Positions 13,918 to 27,900 of a stretch of 64,000 nt of DNA are shown here, in pieces. The position numbers were made by a program, and so were the translations under genes. The DNA lies in the NCBI GenBank assembly GCA_036768485.1, contig JAVLUZ010000647.1, positions 1 to 64,000 of the forward strand, given 5' to 3'. This DNA comes from Mermis nigrescens (lineage: Eukaryota > Nematoda > Enoplea > Mermithida > Mermithidae). Under the pieces are notes generated by a model. The model did not search any database, had not been told where the DNA came from, and saw only the letters and a program-made list of their open reading frames with translations. Numbering within the stretch: the first letter of the stretch is position 1; each line of letters starts with the position of its first letter.

Positions 13918-14700
13918 TTTTTGTAATGCAAAAATGCGTTTTAGAGAGTTGAAATTACAAAATTTTTCGGCGCTTCGCGCCGAATTGATTAAATTCTTAC
14001 TTGTTATGGATGTTTAAGCCGCGCGGCGCCCATTGCAGCATTTTTATCGATAATCTGGTCCTAGAACTCCACTACGATTGAAAATCCTTACCTTCTGCAC
14101 AGTTTTTGAAATGCAAAAATGATTTAGAGAGCTAAAATTTCAAAATTTTCTGGCGCTTCGCGCCATTTGATACATTATAGTTTTAATTGTCAAAAACGAC
14201 TTCAGAATTGGCTAAAATGCTTTACTGAAGGGAGGAAATTCAAGTTTCAACATAAATAACGTATACTGATCGTGATATTTCTTGTAGATCGCGAAAATTT
14301 TCGCACAAAAAGTGCATCAAACACCGCTATTGCATGTGTACATAAAATTTTCTACTTAAAAACACTGATTTTTAAACACCGGTGCTCTATTTTAAACGTT
14401 TTTAGACCTCCCAAAAAACGTGGAAAAAGTCGGAAAAAGTGGAAGAAAATTTTGGGTTCGGTCTATAATGTCTACCAAATCGCTGGGCGCTGGGGAAAAA
14501 ACGGTGTTTTGGACAGTTGAATGAATCTACAGAAACGATCCGAAGCACAGCCTTATTTTTTGACTTGACTGAGATTAAATCAGTTAGGTGGCAACTTTCA
14601 GTGGATGCAAACTTCCTATTTACGTACTTATAACATCGCTATCTCAATACATATGTGAACCAGCTACACCAATGCCTTTTGCCCTTAAGGCTATTTTTAG
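13918..14700 (+). repeat. Dispersed repeat with two GGCGCTTCGCGCC hairpins
   Basis: Two related blocks (about 13925-13990 and 14109-14172) share AATGCAAAAATG, TTTAGAGAG and a perfect GGCGC-TTC-GCGCC hairpin (13969-13981 and 14152-14164). A downstream part, about 14520-14680, matches in inverted orientation the block at about 60835-60985: both contain the phrase for 'CAGTTAGGTGGCA' and end at ACATATGTGAACCAGCTAC. A short open frame at 14272-14520 has no recognisable domain. This is a non-coding repeat of unknown class. Confidence 0.65.
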
Positions 14701-15529
14701 TGTTTTCGTCATTTCTAAATTTGCAAAAAATGACTGGTCTCAAATTTAAAGATTTTATTACCGGACCCTGACCTTGTGCACGTAAGCCCCAAAGTTTCAA
14801 CCCTTGAAATCCGTACACGATCTCAGAAAAGCATTAAAATCGGGTATCTAAAGGCAATTAAATAATTTAATATTTTGATTTAATAAGCGAAAAACGCGCA
14901 TTAGGCGTCGCCGCCGGCCGCCGCATCGCATCACACGCCTGACGCACTAACAACATACAGTACTAAACATGTAATTGAATTTATAGATCGAAAATAATAT
15001 TTATAGTAGCCTACTGCTTAATACACTGCAGATTTTCAAATAATATTCACTGACGTGCAAATTACAGTCTATTCAAAGAAACTTCGTGAAAAGAAAGCAA
15101 CTTTTCGTTGCCCACGAAAAAGTTGACAATATATGTATAATTCTGAGATGTTTTTGCAATGAAGTGAATCAAAGGCATCAAGCATTCAGTCCAGCACAAA
15201 GCGATGGAAGCGGCTGGATTATCACATGTTTTAGGATACGAGTTTGTAAATTCGCTTTCCTAGACATAAATTTATCCTTTTTAATATTTTGCATGCATGT
15301 AGTAAAAGTCATACAATTTTCATTATGGGAAATCACGTTGGTAATCTTTTGAGCCTATAGAATTTAATTGAAATTTATACAGTAAAACTTTGTTTTTTCA
15401 ATCACTATCAAAGTAGATATATTGTAGTTTCAGTCTAAATTGCCTTTGTAATCGATTGATGATGATTTAAATTCACCTTTCCTTAGATCGCCTATCAGAC
15501 CGGCCATCCTGTGCATCTATGGTGATGAG
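14701..15529. other. Unassigned sequence with a small GC-rich island
   Basis: No gene is supported here. A CpG-rich patch at about 14890-14950 (GGCGTCGCCGCCGG) stands out from its AT-rich surroundings and could be a promoter remnant or repeat. The 88-codon frame at 15086-15352 has no recognisable motif. Confidence 0.4.
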
Positions 15530-15790
15530 TGATGACCAGACATGCACTTAGGGGTCTCTAGACCCCGAAAAGAAAAATGGAAAAGTACGTAGGGAAAATG
15601 AGGTAAACTGAAGGCAAAAACGGATGAAAATCGAAAGTTGTCCCCTTAGTGCTTCAAATTGACCAGAAACGTGTATAATAAAATAGTTATTATACGCTAT
15701 TTTCGCGCTTATACCAGTTTCTGATTGCATTTTGCCCAAAAAAGCTCATTTTTGACCCCACCATCACATCTGCTATGCTCTGCATCTATG
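15530..15790 (-). repeat. Family B dispersed repeat (reverse copy)
   Basis: On the minus strand this begins with the family's start, close to AGATGCAGAGCATAGC, and ends at the plus-strand start CCAGACATGCAC. The inner phrases 'ACCAGAAA', 'AAAATGAGG' and 'GATGAAAAT' recur in the copies at 20.8, 26.2, 31.9, 33.1, 42.1 and 43.3 kb. No coding capacity; a MITE-like or SINE-like family with no assigned class. Confidence 0.6.
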
Positions 15791-15883
15791 GTGATACCGT
15801 TTATTAACATTCAGCTCAAGTTCAACACAATCAAGGCGGAATAAATACCAGGATTTACCACGAGCGTTTCTGCATACACTCCT

Positions 15884-16054
15884 GTTCTCTGTTTCACATA
15901 AGTTTGGGCATAAACTTTGAAAAAACTTTTTCGACAGTTAGCCGACAGATGACGACAATATCAAATCAGTGCTATATGTAGTTGCAATCTGTCGGCTTAT
16001 TGTCGGACATAGTTTTTAAAATTTATGCCTAAAATTGTGTGAAACTGACTATAG
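15884..16054. mobile_element. Small TIR element (MITE), about 170 bp
   Basis: The left arm, CTGTTTCACATAAGTTTGGG followed by CATAAACTTTGAAAAA, is matched in reverse complement by the right arm TTTTTAAAATTTATGCC...GTGTGAAACTGACTATAG at 16013-16054. Internally CGACAGTTAGCCGACAG pairs with CTGTCGGCTTATTGTCGG. A half copy of the right side is present at about 43410-43480. There is no open reading frame, so this is non-autonomous. Confidence 0.75.
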
Positions 16055-18177
16055 ACATGCACGAAGAAGCGGTTGGGAAATGGTTCTAAAACCCTAACAG
16101 GACAAAAGACTTAACTTTCTGATGGGAAAAATAAGGGCAAAATTATGATTAAAATACGGAGATATAGATTAATTTTTTTACAAAAGTGCTTCAAACTAAC
16201 CAGAAACCGTCCATTATAGTCTTTTTTGTGATTTCAATGCTCAAGGTCATTTTAGCTAATCTTTGTACCTACCCAATGTAGGAGCCAACATATTTTTTAA
16301 TCTATGTAGATTTGTGTACCTATCTACTCGTTCGGCATTAAGAAATGGAAAAATTGAAACATTTTTCAATTGAAATCCTGAGTTTTTTAGCTCAGTTGCA
16401 TTGCACGGAATCTGCCGGAGACTGAGAATTCATGTTACGGACGCAGGAGATTTGAAATGGTCTTGACCACACATGGGCGTGGGAGGGGTGGTTTAGGGGT
16501 TGTAAATCCAGAAGTTACCCCTTCCCCCAAATTACTGTAGACCCCCAAAATTCTATTTTTTGTGACAATTTTACCCATTTTTCTGACACCCCAGAATTTT
16601 CTTGTTGCCCACGTATGGTCTTGCTTGACCCCCAGAAACCAAAAAATCCATTGAAAACCCCAGAACTCTTTTTAATAGGTACAATTTTTCGTTTTTCGCG
16701 TTTTTTATAGCAATAAAATGGGTGTGTTTGTATGTCTCATATAGAATTGACGGTCCTTTTCGCTCTTTATATATGTCTTGACCCTAGACCCCTAGAATTT
16801 TAGCCGGACCCGAACTCTTTTCCTCCAGCACAATCATGCACGTCTTCATCTATTAAAGAATAAGAAGAGGCCTCAGCCTACCCAAAATGCGAGGAAGATC
16901 AAGCATTTTAATGCAATTTCTCAAAGTCGAAAATTTAAAGGCTGCGTGCCTTTCCCCATTCGTCCCCTAAATTATTAATTAGGTGTGCTGAATGAAATCA
17001 GCCTAGCATATGTATGTCTTAAACGAATCGGTTTCACATCACAGTTTCATTATGATTTTCAAACTGTATAATTTTAACGAAATTGAAATGGTTGGTTAGT
17101 ACCTACTTTAATTTCTAAAAGTTAACATTAGTTTTACGAACCTACAGGGAAAAATTTCAAGTTGAGGTGGATAGGTGAAAAATGAATTATGAAAGTTTGG
17201 ATTTTCGAAAAATGTTATAAAAATACTAAAAGGAGGCGCCAAAATTATTTTTTTAATATCTGACAAATTTGAGCGAAGAAACAGGGTTTAAATTTGATAA
17301 TTATACAGTTTCTTTAAAATAAGAGACATTTGGCCTCTTGGTCCTTTTATTCTCTTTATTTTTCTTAGGCATTGGCATAGTTTTAGACAAAATAGAATTT
17401 TAGACCGCTTAGGTCGGTGTTACTCCCGCCTAGATCGAAATGCATGCAGGTGCTTCTTCGACTATTAAATTATATTTGCATAAATATGCATTGAAAGAAG
17501 ATTTTAAATAAAAATGATCCAAACATTTATTATCAGCGCATCAGAATAACACAGAAAATTAACTTCTAAGGAAAAAACTTCAGGAACCCGTATTTTTTAC
17601 TAGAGGTAAGCAGCGGAAGAATTTAAAAAATTAAAAAAATAGATGGTTTGCGACCAAATTTGTTTTCCACGCCTTTTTCTAATATTCCCTACGCATTAGG
17701 CAAAAATTGGAGCATGTTAAGCAGTTTGCGCCATCTTCCAGAAGTACCCTTGTACCCAATTTACTAAAAATTTGCATATCGGATGTTTTTAGGTTAGGCA
17801 TCTGTTACGTATATAATGAAAAGCAAACACTATTTGCCAGGCTGTACGGGCTACGACAGGATGGATACACGGACTGGTTGGGTAAATAGGAAAAGTGTGC
17901 TATAAATTTTCATAGCACCAAAATGGCACGTACACATTTAAAATGACACCTTTTTGACTCAAACGCAGGTCCGCAATTTCTAAGAAACCTTATTTTCAAC
18001 AAAAGATCGTAATTAGCCCACAATAATAAAGGCGTCGAGGAACAGACGTCTGGCGGAAAGCCGAATTATTTATTACGAAATTAAGATTTTTGCACCAGTG
18101 AACAATTTTATGTGTCGATTAATTCTTACGTGTAAATGCAGAGGGCCAAATTTTACGACCATGGATTCGTCTGACAG
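16055..18177. other. Repeat relics and unassigned sequence
   Basis: A degraded reverse family A/B composite lies at about 16445-16860 (GGGCGTGGGAGGGGTGG, several 'ACCCCCAGAA' phrases, CACGTATGGTC). The rest is AT-rich with no supported gene; the 60-codon frame at 17707-17889 looks like chance. Confidence 0.4.
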
Positions 18178-18246
18178 CGAATCCATCTTATATTGTCACG
18201 AGAATTAGTCTCAGATTTAAACTTTTTTATCGAAGAATTAAGGAAA
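18178..18246 (+). other. Possible 5' leader exon of the RhoGEF gene
   Basis: An ACAG acceptor-like end at 18177 and a strong AAA|GTAAGT donor after 18246 enclose 23 open codons. The first coding exon of the RhoGEF starts with an acceptor at 18839, so at least one upstream leader exon must exist, and this is the nearest good donor. Nothing else supports it; a transcript could just as well use a donor further upstream. Confidence 0.25.
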
Positions 18247-18384
18247 GTAAGTGAAAAGAAGACTTTGAAAAGCAGCAATCCTAGTCGTTCGTGGGAGGGT
18301 TGGGGTAGGGAGGATTTTTCCAAATTCCCAAAAAATGCCAAAATTAGAAAACATTTGCAAAAATTTGTCATAAAAAATTAGGCC

Positions 18385-18745
18385 TGCTGATCGCTTTTGC
18401 CCCTTACAGAATTTCCGATTGTCCGCGAATCGTAGAAAATGTGCTGTTTTGAACGTTTCTAGCGATCTTTAGACTCAAAGTGTCGAATTTTTGGTTCTTG
18501 CGCCATATACCTACTTGTTTTTGAACGATAATTTGTTCAACTTACTTAAGTTTTTGAAAAGTTTTCAAATTTTTTTATGTTTTCGTGTATCTAGGAAGAC
18601 CCGAGCGTCGTTGAAACGCCAAGAAAATGTTTTTGACGGGTATTCATTGCTTTTACGGTCCAAAAAGGCATTTTATAAAAATTTTTCGGGACTGACCCAT
18701 CCGAGGATAACCATAAATTTTCGATTTTTTCCGCGGTTTTGAAAC
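18385..18745 (+). repeat. Family C dispersed repeat
   Basis: Shares with the copies at 28.3, 30.6 and 40.2 kb a 'CGTAGAAAATGTGCTGTTTT' type phrase, a 'TGCGCC' relic of the GGCGCTTCGCGCC hairpin, and an AGCGTCGTTGAAACGCC-type tail. Open frames on both strands here are shadows of repeat sequence, not genes. Confidence 0.55.
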
Positions 18746-18858
18746 ACGGCTGAAGTTGGAAACTTTTATGCTCTGTTTTCAATTAAATATTTCAAATTCT
18801 AAATGTATCTTGCATAAATATTTTTTATTTTCATTTTAGCAAAACCTCAGGAGATTAA

Positions 18859-18972
18859 ATGGATAATTCGAGCGCGTCATCCAACTCAGGACCGAGCGAC
18901 GCTTCTTTTGGCCAAAATACTTTGCCCAGCTGCAAGCGCTTTTCTTTAGACTTGGCATTGCGCAACCCAACG
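18859..18972 (+). CDS. RhoGEF coding exon 1 (38 codons)
   Basis: TTTTCATTTTAG acceptor at 18839, then 19 nt of leader, ATG at 18859, and an ACG|GTGAGT donor. An in-frame TAA at 18856-18858 fixes the start. Encodes a Ser/Asn-rich N-terminus (MDNSSASSNS...) with no recognised domain. Confidence 0.8.
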
Positions 18973-21900
18973 GTGAGTCAATTCTATTTTTGAAATGTTG
19001 CATAGACTATGTACATATCAGTTCAGTTCGTAGATAGGAAATTTATATTTTTTATTTATTTATATTTTTATACTTTTATATTTCTTAAATATCTTTGAAT
19101 ATTTTTATATTTTGTCCACCATTTTTAAGGATCCTGTGTAAAAATATTTTTGTTAGTTACAGAAAATTAGTTCATGACTATTTGCATACAGTCACGAAAT
19201 GTAGTTAGCTCATCTAGTTGAAAAAGGCCCTCATTCCGCTGATCACATCTCTCTTTGTGAGCTGATTAGAGGAGGAGACAAGTTATCAAGTTATTAAAGC
19301 ATCGTTTTGTTAGAACAAATAAAGTAATAGATTTTCGAAAAAAATATTTTAAAAATTAGATTTTTTTGAATCCTGCAGAAAAATGTGATACATTTTCGAA
19401 AAGCTATTCGAAGAATATATTTCTGTAGGATTTTAAGGCCAGAAAGCCATTATTATAATGAACATGTAGCACACTTTAATGGACCATAGCCGAATTCCAA
19501 GAATACTCACAATGTATGTGCATAAATAGTGTCAACTACATGTCATTATATCAAAGACATTCGCTGAAATCTGAGTGGCATTGCGTTATATTTTCTGATT
19601 TTTAATATCATATTTCAAATAAATAATAATCAGACTAATTTAAGCGACTCTTCGTAGAACATTCGGCAAAATTAATCGTCGAAGGATTTTAGATGTGAAA
19701 TTTTAGCAACGTATGCACTTTTCTCACAATAAATTTTCTCATAAAAATCCTAATTCATTGTATAAAATTTAGCACAGGTAATTTTTTTACTTATCGAATT
19801 TTAAAAAAACTGTTTTATGCATAAATAACGAATTTTTCGATGAATTTTAGAAATTTTGGTAACATTGAATTCCCGCCGCGGTATGGCCATCATTGGGGAC
19901 CTAAAAAAATTTTCAGATTATTAACAAATTTTTCTAAAAAAGCTTGAACGCTTATATTATATTCGTATTTTGAGTTTTGTACATTTATGCAACGAATCCT
20001 TTAATTTAGGAAAGTTCATCAGCTGACGCAGATATTTTTCTAACAGCGTCGTACAATAAAGATAGTCCAAGTCGTTCCAGGCTAATTTACGAAATATACA
20101 AAAGCGAAAACGAGTATGCAGATTTATTGGAAATAATTGTGAACGTAAGAAAACTTATTTTAATCCTTTATTCAATAAATATATATGGCTTATTAATTAC
20201 TTTATTTTTTCTTGATTATTTTATTTTGTTTCCTGATATTAATTGCTCATCTAAAAATGTCGTCAACAATGGTTATTTATAGAGTGGCTCAATAAAAAAG
20301 GTACAAGAATTTTTCCTCATAATTTTCGTTCTGCTCAACTTTTAGCATTGCGGTTTAGAACATTTAATTAAAAAAATTTGGCTGTAGGACCATCAATTGC
20401 GGCTTTGGACTGACATAATTCGTTTTAAAACGCAAGAATTTTTGTCAACTAAACTCTTTTGTTAAACAGAAACGCAATCAAAGTGTGACATGATAAAAAA
20501 TTTCAGAGAACAAACCGAAACAAATAATAAAATTGACAATTCTGAATCTAGGAATAATAAGCGCAAGTGTAAAAGCGCTTTTATGGCTGTCTTATCAACA
20601 GAATGCATTGACGCTTAAAGAAGAGATATCAATAATTAACACCGCTAGTTGATACGTTTTTTCCTTCCAGCTTGCCAAAAAAGTGGTGTTTACAAAACTG
20701 TAAACCAAAATAGCATTCGAAGAGGCAACTCGACAAAATTTTACAATTTTTTTGCCCCATAATTTTTCATTCAAAAGATAATTGATTACCGTATAGCGAT
20801 ATGTCAAACGCAGCTACAGCTATGATCATAGATGCATAGCATGGTCGGTCTGGGGTTCATGTGGTCTAGGAGATCCAAATATTGAGTTTTTTGGGCCGAA
20901 ATAACCTCAAAAACTGATATAAATGCGGAAATGAAGTTAAAATTATGTTACATATGTTAATCTATACAATTTCTGGCCCACTTCAAGCACTTTTGAATAA
21001 AATTTTTTATTTTCATCGGTTTTTACTTTTATTTTGCCAAATTTTTATTCGGAGAATTTGCCATTTTTTGTTCTAGGGTCTGGCTAGACCCCAGATCCTG
21101 GCATGCATGTCTGGTTTTGATCAAAACATATTATACTACATTTTCTGGGCCACCTTGTATAACTTTTCACATGAAGGAATATATACCAGCCACGCGAAAT
21201 TCGGCACTATTCAATGATCATTTCGTAGCCGGGATTTTTGGAAATATTGAAGAAATATGGAATTTCCAGAGAGCGCTTACGACGAGCCTCGGCGAATGCA
21301 TAAAAAAACCTCCGATAGAAATAGGACGAGTCTTTTTGGGACACGTAAGATTGAGCTTTTTATTTAATAGAGAAAACGCTTGCATTCTTTGTAAATGAAA
21401 TTTAAAATCAAACATTTTCCGCAAATTTGAAAACTCGATTTATAGACAAAAATAACGTAAGCCAAAAATTTAATTCTGCGGGTCTTTTTTGAGGATCTGT
21501 TGGATTCCCGGGAGGGGGTCTGAATACCCTCCACATTAATGCGTAAGGTCAACTTGTCAAAACTCTATTTACTCTATTTCTGACGTTTTTGACGATGCTC
21601 TTTCTTTCTAGAAGATAAAAACATGAAAAAATTCAAAAAAATGGAATGGATTGAACAAAATATAGTCAAAAATGATTGTAAGGCGCGAAGCATTTGAAAC
21701 TTTACGCTTTCGAGCCAAAAACGGTGCATATTGCTTAAAACGCCTAAAACAGTGCACGTCCTATGATGATTCTTCGAATAAAAAAAGAGTAGGGTCGGCA
21801 CGGCAGCCATGGCCAGCAGGCGAATTCTGGGTGGTGTGAAACGGGCAAAAATCCCAAAAATGCTAAAAATTTAAATTTTGGGGTCTACCGATTTTCGGGG

Positions 21901-24900
21901 ATCTATCGGATTCTCAGGATATAGACGCTTACTCCCTCCTCCCGCTCCTATGTATGGTCGGCAGCTATTATATGAGGGGTAATCAGCCATTCTGGGTGTC
22001 TAAGCTCCCAATCCTTCTTCCAAGAATACGTACTACGTATGGTTAAGAGGTCTCAATCAAATTTGAATGCGTCCTTGCGCTCACACTTTTATTTTCCCTT
22101 GTTTTTTCGTACGATCCAGTCGACCTATCGACCTATGACATACACGTATTTATCGAAAATAGGGTGATTTTCTAAGTCGCATAGTTTATGTAAATTTACA
22201 TAAGCATAGAAAAATGCTCCGATGGAACTAAAAGGACGAATATACTTGGGATTATGGATTGATAAGGATATAAAAGGAGGAGAAGTAAACAGCTACCTAT
22301 GTAAAAGCCTAAAGTCGCAAATTCGTTAAAAATCGTAAATCGAAGCTGTAGTCTGCAGATTAAAATAAACTATTGCACCAAAAAACGATTGAAAAAGTAG
22401 CAAGTTAGCTATGCAGTAGCTATGGGAAACTAGATGGAGTAAACTAGGAGTGACTTTGTAAACCAAACCAATCGAATGAAATAGCAAACATCGATGCATT
22501 CAAGACAATCAAAGAAACTGTTGGTTAAAAGCAGTAGGAAACACATACGCCTATGTACGTGAAACGGACTACACATACGTAGGTACGCTTGCATGCCCGC
22601 AGCGATTTGCTGCACTAATCAAATGACGCCAGGTTTGCTTGCTATAATGCGCATGATAAAATAAAACAACGTTAAATATAATTGCAGTTAGTTTTCTATC
22701 AGCCTCAATACGAAGCAAGTTAGTGTTTCAACTTGCAAGCAATATACAAAAAGTAAACATTTTAGATTATGTTTATACACTATTATGTGAAGCATTAAGA
22801 ATTATTTAAAGGAGGTTACATTTCTTCAGAAGCCGCAGAATATACTTCGATTTTTTGCGTTGCTTAGAGAAAATCTGATTTTTAATAGAGTTTGCGACTT
22901 TAGGCATATACACAGGTAACTTTCGCTTAGTCCCATCCTTTTACATCCTTAATAATCTGTAATTCCAAGTATATTCTTCATTTTTGTGTCATCGGAGCAT
23001 TTTTCTATAGTGGCACCCTACTTTTAATTAGCATGATTTAAGCAAATCAGTCAGTAAACACATACGGTAACATGCTACAATAATGACAGCAGTCCAAGAA
23101 CGCGGAAAACAATATTGTTATGAACACCAGCATTATCTTTTTTAAACAAGACAGCCTTACCTTATTTAAACAGATCAAATATTTTTAGCGCAAACTTTAA
23201 GTAAGTACTGTATGTAAAGAACATTTACACTCAGATTCGTAATCGTGACATTACATGGAACATTTCGAAAAATTCAGCTTCTGCAACGCTCTGAAACTAT
23301 AGTCTGTTTCACGAAACCTTATGCATGGATTATAATTCTCGAGTCGGTGTAAATCGATTACAAAAGTGATTTAAACTGCAGCGGCAATCACGATACTGTG
23401 CATAGCAATTGATAGGCACACTAAGTTTTACTATGCAAAATTGTATTACAGTAAGCTACCTAGAAAGCACTTTTGAAGCTGCTCGCTAGACCGCTGAAAT
23501 TTGATTTCCATGCACAAGGTTTCGTGAAATAGACCATAAATTTAATTTTTTTAGTTTAAACCTTACACAACTATTGGGTGTAAGGAAAACATACAATCAG
23601 ATTCGTAATCCTGACCTTTAAAGACATACATGGTACTTTAAAAAATTTACGTTTTTAACGCTCTGCAAGTAAAATAAATTTGTAGTGTAAACTTTACACA
23701 TCAACAATACATGAATCGTGTAAAGTTTTGCACAACTATTGGGTGTGAAGAAATCTAACAGTCAGATTCGTAATTCTGACGTTACATAGAACATTTAAAA
23801 AAGAAGCTTCCGCAACGCTTTCGCTTTAGAACTAAACTTAAATTTCAGTTCAAGCTTTATGCAACTCTTGGGTGTTAAGAAGTTTTTAGTCGGATTCGTT
23901 ATTCTGATATTACTTTAATTTGACGATTAACATCTATGAAAAAATTAACTCTTCATAATGGTCTATAGACAAATAAATACTAGATGAGAACCACTTTACA
24001 CCTTTGTTGAGTATAAACAAATGCGCCCAACTAACGTATCACGTTTGGCCTGTGGTACATTTTTAGACTTGTGATCATGTCAAGACTCATAACCGGAGAA
24101 GTTTTTAGAAAAAACAAGACAGAAACACGTTAAAGACACCAATTTTTGACTTTACACCTCCCGAAAAAGCTCGATATTGATTTAAATAGAAACGATTAGC
24201 TATGACGTGTACCTCTTAGAAAGTAGGTACTTTATTTTTTCTCTTAGACTTATCCCGATTTCTAAACGGACAAATTGGCGAATAAGAACAGGGACAAAAA
24301 CGTATTTTTCCACCATCTACCACATTATGAACTTTAAAAATCTGAACTTAACTCTACATTAAGTGCAAAAAATTCGGTTCATACCAGTTTGTAGCCATTA
24401 ATTGGTAGTATATTTGTATGTGAAAAACTTCTGTTTCGCATCCTATTTGACCTATTGATAAATAAAAAAAGAGGGAAGAAAACGTGTTTTTTCGCCCAAT
24501 GTTATACACCTGATTTTGAAATTTTACGTACAGGAAAAACTAAAAACTCAATATTGTTTTTGAAGCGCGGTTTGCTGAGACGTGTAGCCCTTAAAATATA
24601 CTTTATTTTTATTAAATTTGATTTATTTTAATTATAGCCGGAGAAGTTGATCTTAGACAAAACATCTTTTCTTACATCATCCACTAGAGTGTAAAGTTTG
24701 AACCTCCATGTCTAACTCCATATTGAGAGTACAAAAGTTTTCTGGTGAACCGAAAGTAGCCCTTAGCTCGTAGTACATTTGAATCAGAAAAACTTTCTCG
24801 GGACTCATAGGCGGAGTTGTTGGTAGACAAAGAATAGGCCGAAGTGTGTCTTTTCGGCACCAGATTTTTACATTCTTAACACTGCCACTCCAAGAGCAAG

Positions 24901-27900
24901 TCACTTTTCAAAAAAATTAAAAAGCAGTTTTGAGCTTACTCAGTTGTCTACATTTTGAAAAATCTAGACTAAACAGAAAGCAAAACTTAGTTGGCGAAAA
25001 TTTGTGGACGGTGCCAAGTGAAAAACCTGTATGTAATAACCTTACGCCAAAACTATACACTCTCCTTAAGAACCGGGAGTAGAGAAAAACAAAAAAAGGT
25101 GCATAATTTTTTGGTTATCTATCTTTCAAAAAACCACACCTCCCATGAATGTCCCAGTGTTGCTGTAGGTTGGTAGACATATGTTAGAGGTATTCAATTA
25201 TAGGTGCGCGCTTACGCACTACCTGTTGTTCGGATATGACACGTACAGTATAGTAAGCATAGTAATTCTGAGGAGTGAAACCGGAAAAATATTTCTAAAA
25301 TGCCTTTGTAAGCTCAAAAACATCTTTTTTTAACGTTTCTGACAATGCTTAATCTATCTAAAACATAAAATTTTAAAGAAATAAATAGGAATTTGAGGTT
25401 ATTGAACAAAATATGAACAAAAAATGAATATATGGTGCTAAACGTCGAAAATGTAGCACTTTTGAGCAAACAGATAGGTAAAAAGGCTTAAGCACGAGTA
25501 GAATATTTCTGCAATTTTTTAGGGAAAATTGCGAATAGTAGAAACGGGTAAAATAATGTCTGGGCGGAAGGTTGAAGTCCCAAACTCCTCCGAGATGACG
25601 TTTTTTTGCTCTACGAAGTGCATAAAAAAGCAGAAGTGCAAACGCAAGCAGGGCTTTCAATTTGGTGGTTTTCAACCCAATCACGACAGAACATAGCAGA
25701 ATGAAATAGATAGTTAAAAGTACGTGAGATGTTCAAAAATCGCGCTTTTCTCGCAAATTTTCTTTTTTTGTAAATGAAGTCTAGCAATTCATGTACGAAA
25801 TAAGGTTTTTGGCTATATTCCAATTTTTTACACTTGCGAATCCATTAATTTTTGACAATGTTATGGTAATCTTGTTACAGGCTTCAAATTTCACGATTTA
25901 CGTGCAATATCTCGTCTACTACCGAAGAAGTTTGATTATTATCGAAAAAATCAAGGAAAAGCACCTATGCGGGAAGTTGTTTGAGGTCAGTTCGCACCTG
26001 AAAATTTTTATAATTGTCGATTCACGAAATTAAAATAAAGCGACTGATTTATTTAAATAATGACATAAGTGCCGAAAATTCATTGGAAATAGTGTATTTA
26101 TCTTATATTTCTCTTAACTCTTTTTAGCGATTTTCTACTTTTCTGGACTTATTCCAGTGCATATTTGGGTAGGGGTTAGTGGTCTCGCTGACCACAGATG
26201 CACAGCATGGCCAGTCTGGGGTTCAGCCAGTCTGATGAGACAATCAGAGAGCCTTTTCGAGCCAAAATGGCCTCAAAAATTCATTTGAATGCCAAAATAG
26301 CGTAAAAATTACCTTAATTCCCACCCTATGGTCACATCAAAGCATTTTTGCCAAAAGCTTTTTTATTTTAATCAATTTTAGCTTTGACCTCATTTTCCCT
26401 ACAAAATTTTTCATTTTCCAATTCAGACCCCCGATTCCTTCCCCCTCCCCCAACTTGTAATTCTGGTCTAGACCTCAGCTGAGAAAAAGAAAAAATTCCC
26501 ATACAAAATTAAGGCTGAAAATTGAGGAAAATATAATTTTCTTTGCATAACTGCTCGATATTGACGGAAAACTTTGAAAAAAACAACTTTGGATTAATGT
26601 AGGTTTAGCGCTATTTTATTATCTATGTGAATCTATTTTTGAGGTCAATTCAGCTCGATGACCTCCACACAGGCCATGCTGTACATCTAGGCTCTTGATT
26701 ATAGTTGCACAAAGTGGTCGATTCACAAGGTCAGATTAAGTTTTATTGATCATTAGTCAAAGAAGTTTTCTGAACTAAAACGGTCTTAAAACATAGGCAT
26801 TAGCCTTAGAGTATTAAAAGAAAAGTCTTTATTTTAGAATTTCTGGTCGATTGCATGCATTCTTGCCAAAAAATTGACTAATGTTCGTTTCAGGCAGGTG
26901 CCCTAAGATCAAGAGTAATTTTTCCTCTGTATGGGCAGCAACCTACTTATGGGGATCTGATGAAGCATAATCGCCAAAATAGCACATAAAATTTAATTTT
27001 GGGCATGCATGTAACTGGCCTTCCGAATTTAGGGGGACTACAATTTTGAAGCCTGATATTCCAACAGCTACTTGTAGACAAGCGAAAATGATGGTTTTTG
27101 TGAGCATTTCTCATCCAGCTCTACACAGTGAAGAAAGAATAATTTTTATAAAATTCAAAAAATTTGACTTCATTTTAATCACATTCAAAAAAAATTTGTT
27201 GTATTAAACGGTCACGCAAATGACTTCTCAATATTGGGCCCGGCTGAAAAATGGTTTAACTTGTTTTGTAATAAATTCTGGAACAAAATTATACAAGGAC
27301 AATAATTCTGACGCTAAGCTTTTAAAAATTTTGGGCTTATTACTTCGAAAGTATGCTACAATCTTCTCTGGCAGTCTTTCGAGATGCGCTTTAAGAATTT
27401 TCAACTTTTCCCTTTGAAGGACACTTTTAAAAAATATTCGCTTTCTAAAATTTTGGGGGACTATTCCTCCCCCTATCTTCCCACAGCTACGTACCTGATT
27501 TTGGGGATTTGTCGATTTTTAGGGGTCTTTCAGATTTTCAGAACGTCCAGACCCATAGACCCCCACCCATGTGCGGTTCAGACCCCAAATGCAGATTTTT
27601 TGTCACATCTAATGCAGTATTCTACAGGAAATACGAAGTAGATCGAAGTTGCCAACATTACCGTTGAGTCTTCTCCTGCTGAGGCCCATCCAGCATATCT
27701 GCCGACAGCCCATTTTAATGACTGAACTGTTATCTAGAACACCGGAGCAACACGATGATTACCTTAATTTGTCCGAGGCATTATCAGCATCGAAATCATT
27801 GCTGATAAAAATCAACGGAAGATGCGAAGACTTAGATCGTTTGATTCAGCTAGTCAAGTGGCAGAGATCTCTCACGGATTTAAGCGTATAATTTTTGGAA

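Noticed and set aside
18161..18208. ATG in a good context (GACCATGG) followed by MDSSDSESILYCHEN
   Set aside because: Stops after 15 codons and does not join in frame to the RhoGEF exon; kept only as a hint that a leader exon may lie here.
25201..25223. Helitron 3' end
   Set aside because: There is a terminal hairpin, but no CTRR end after it in either copy and no TC start at the left.
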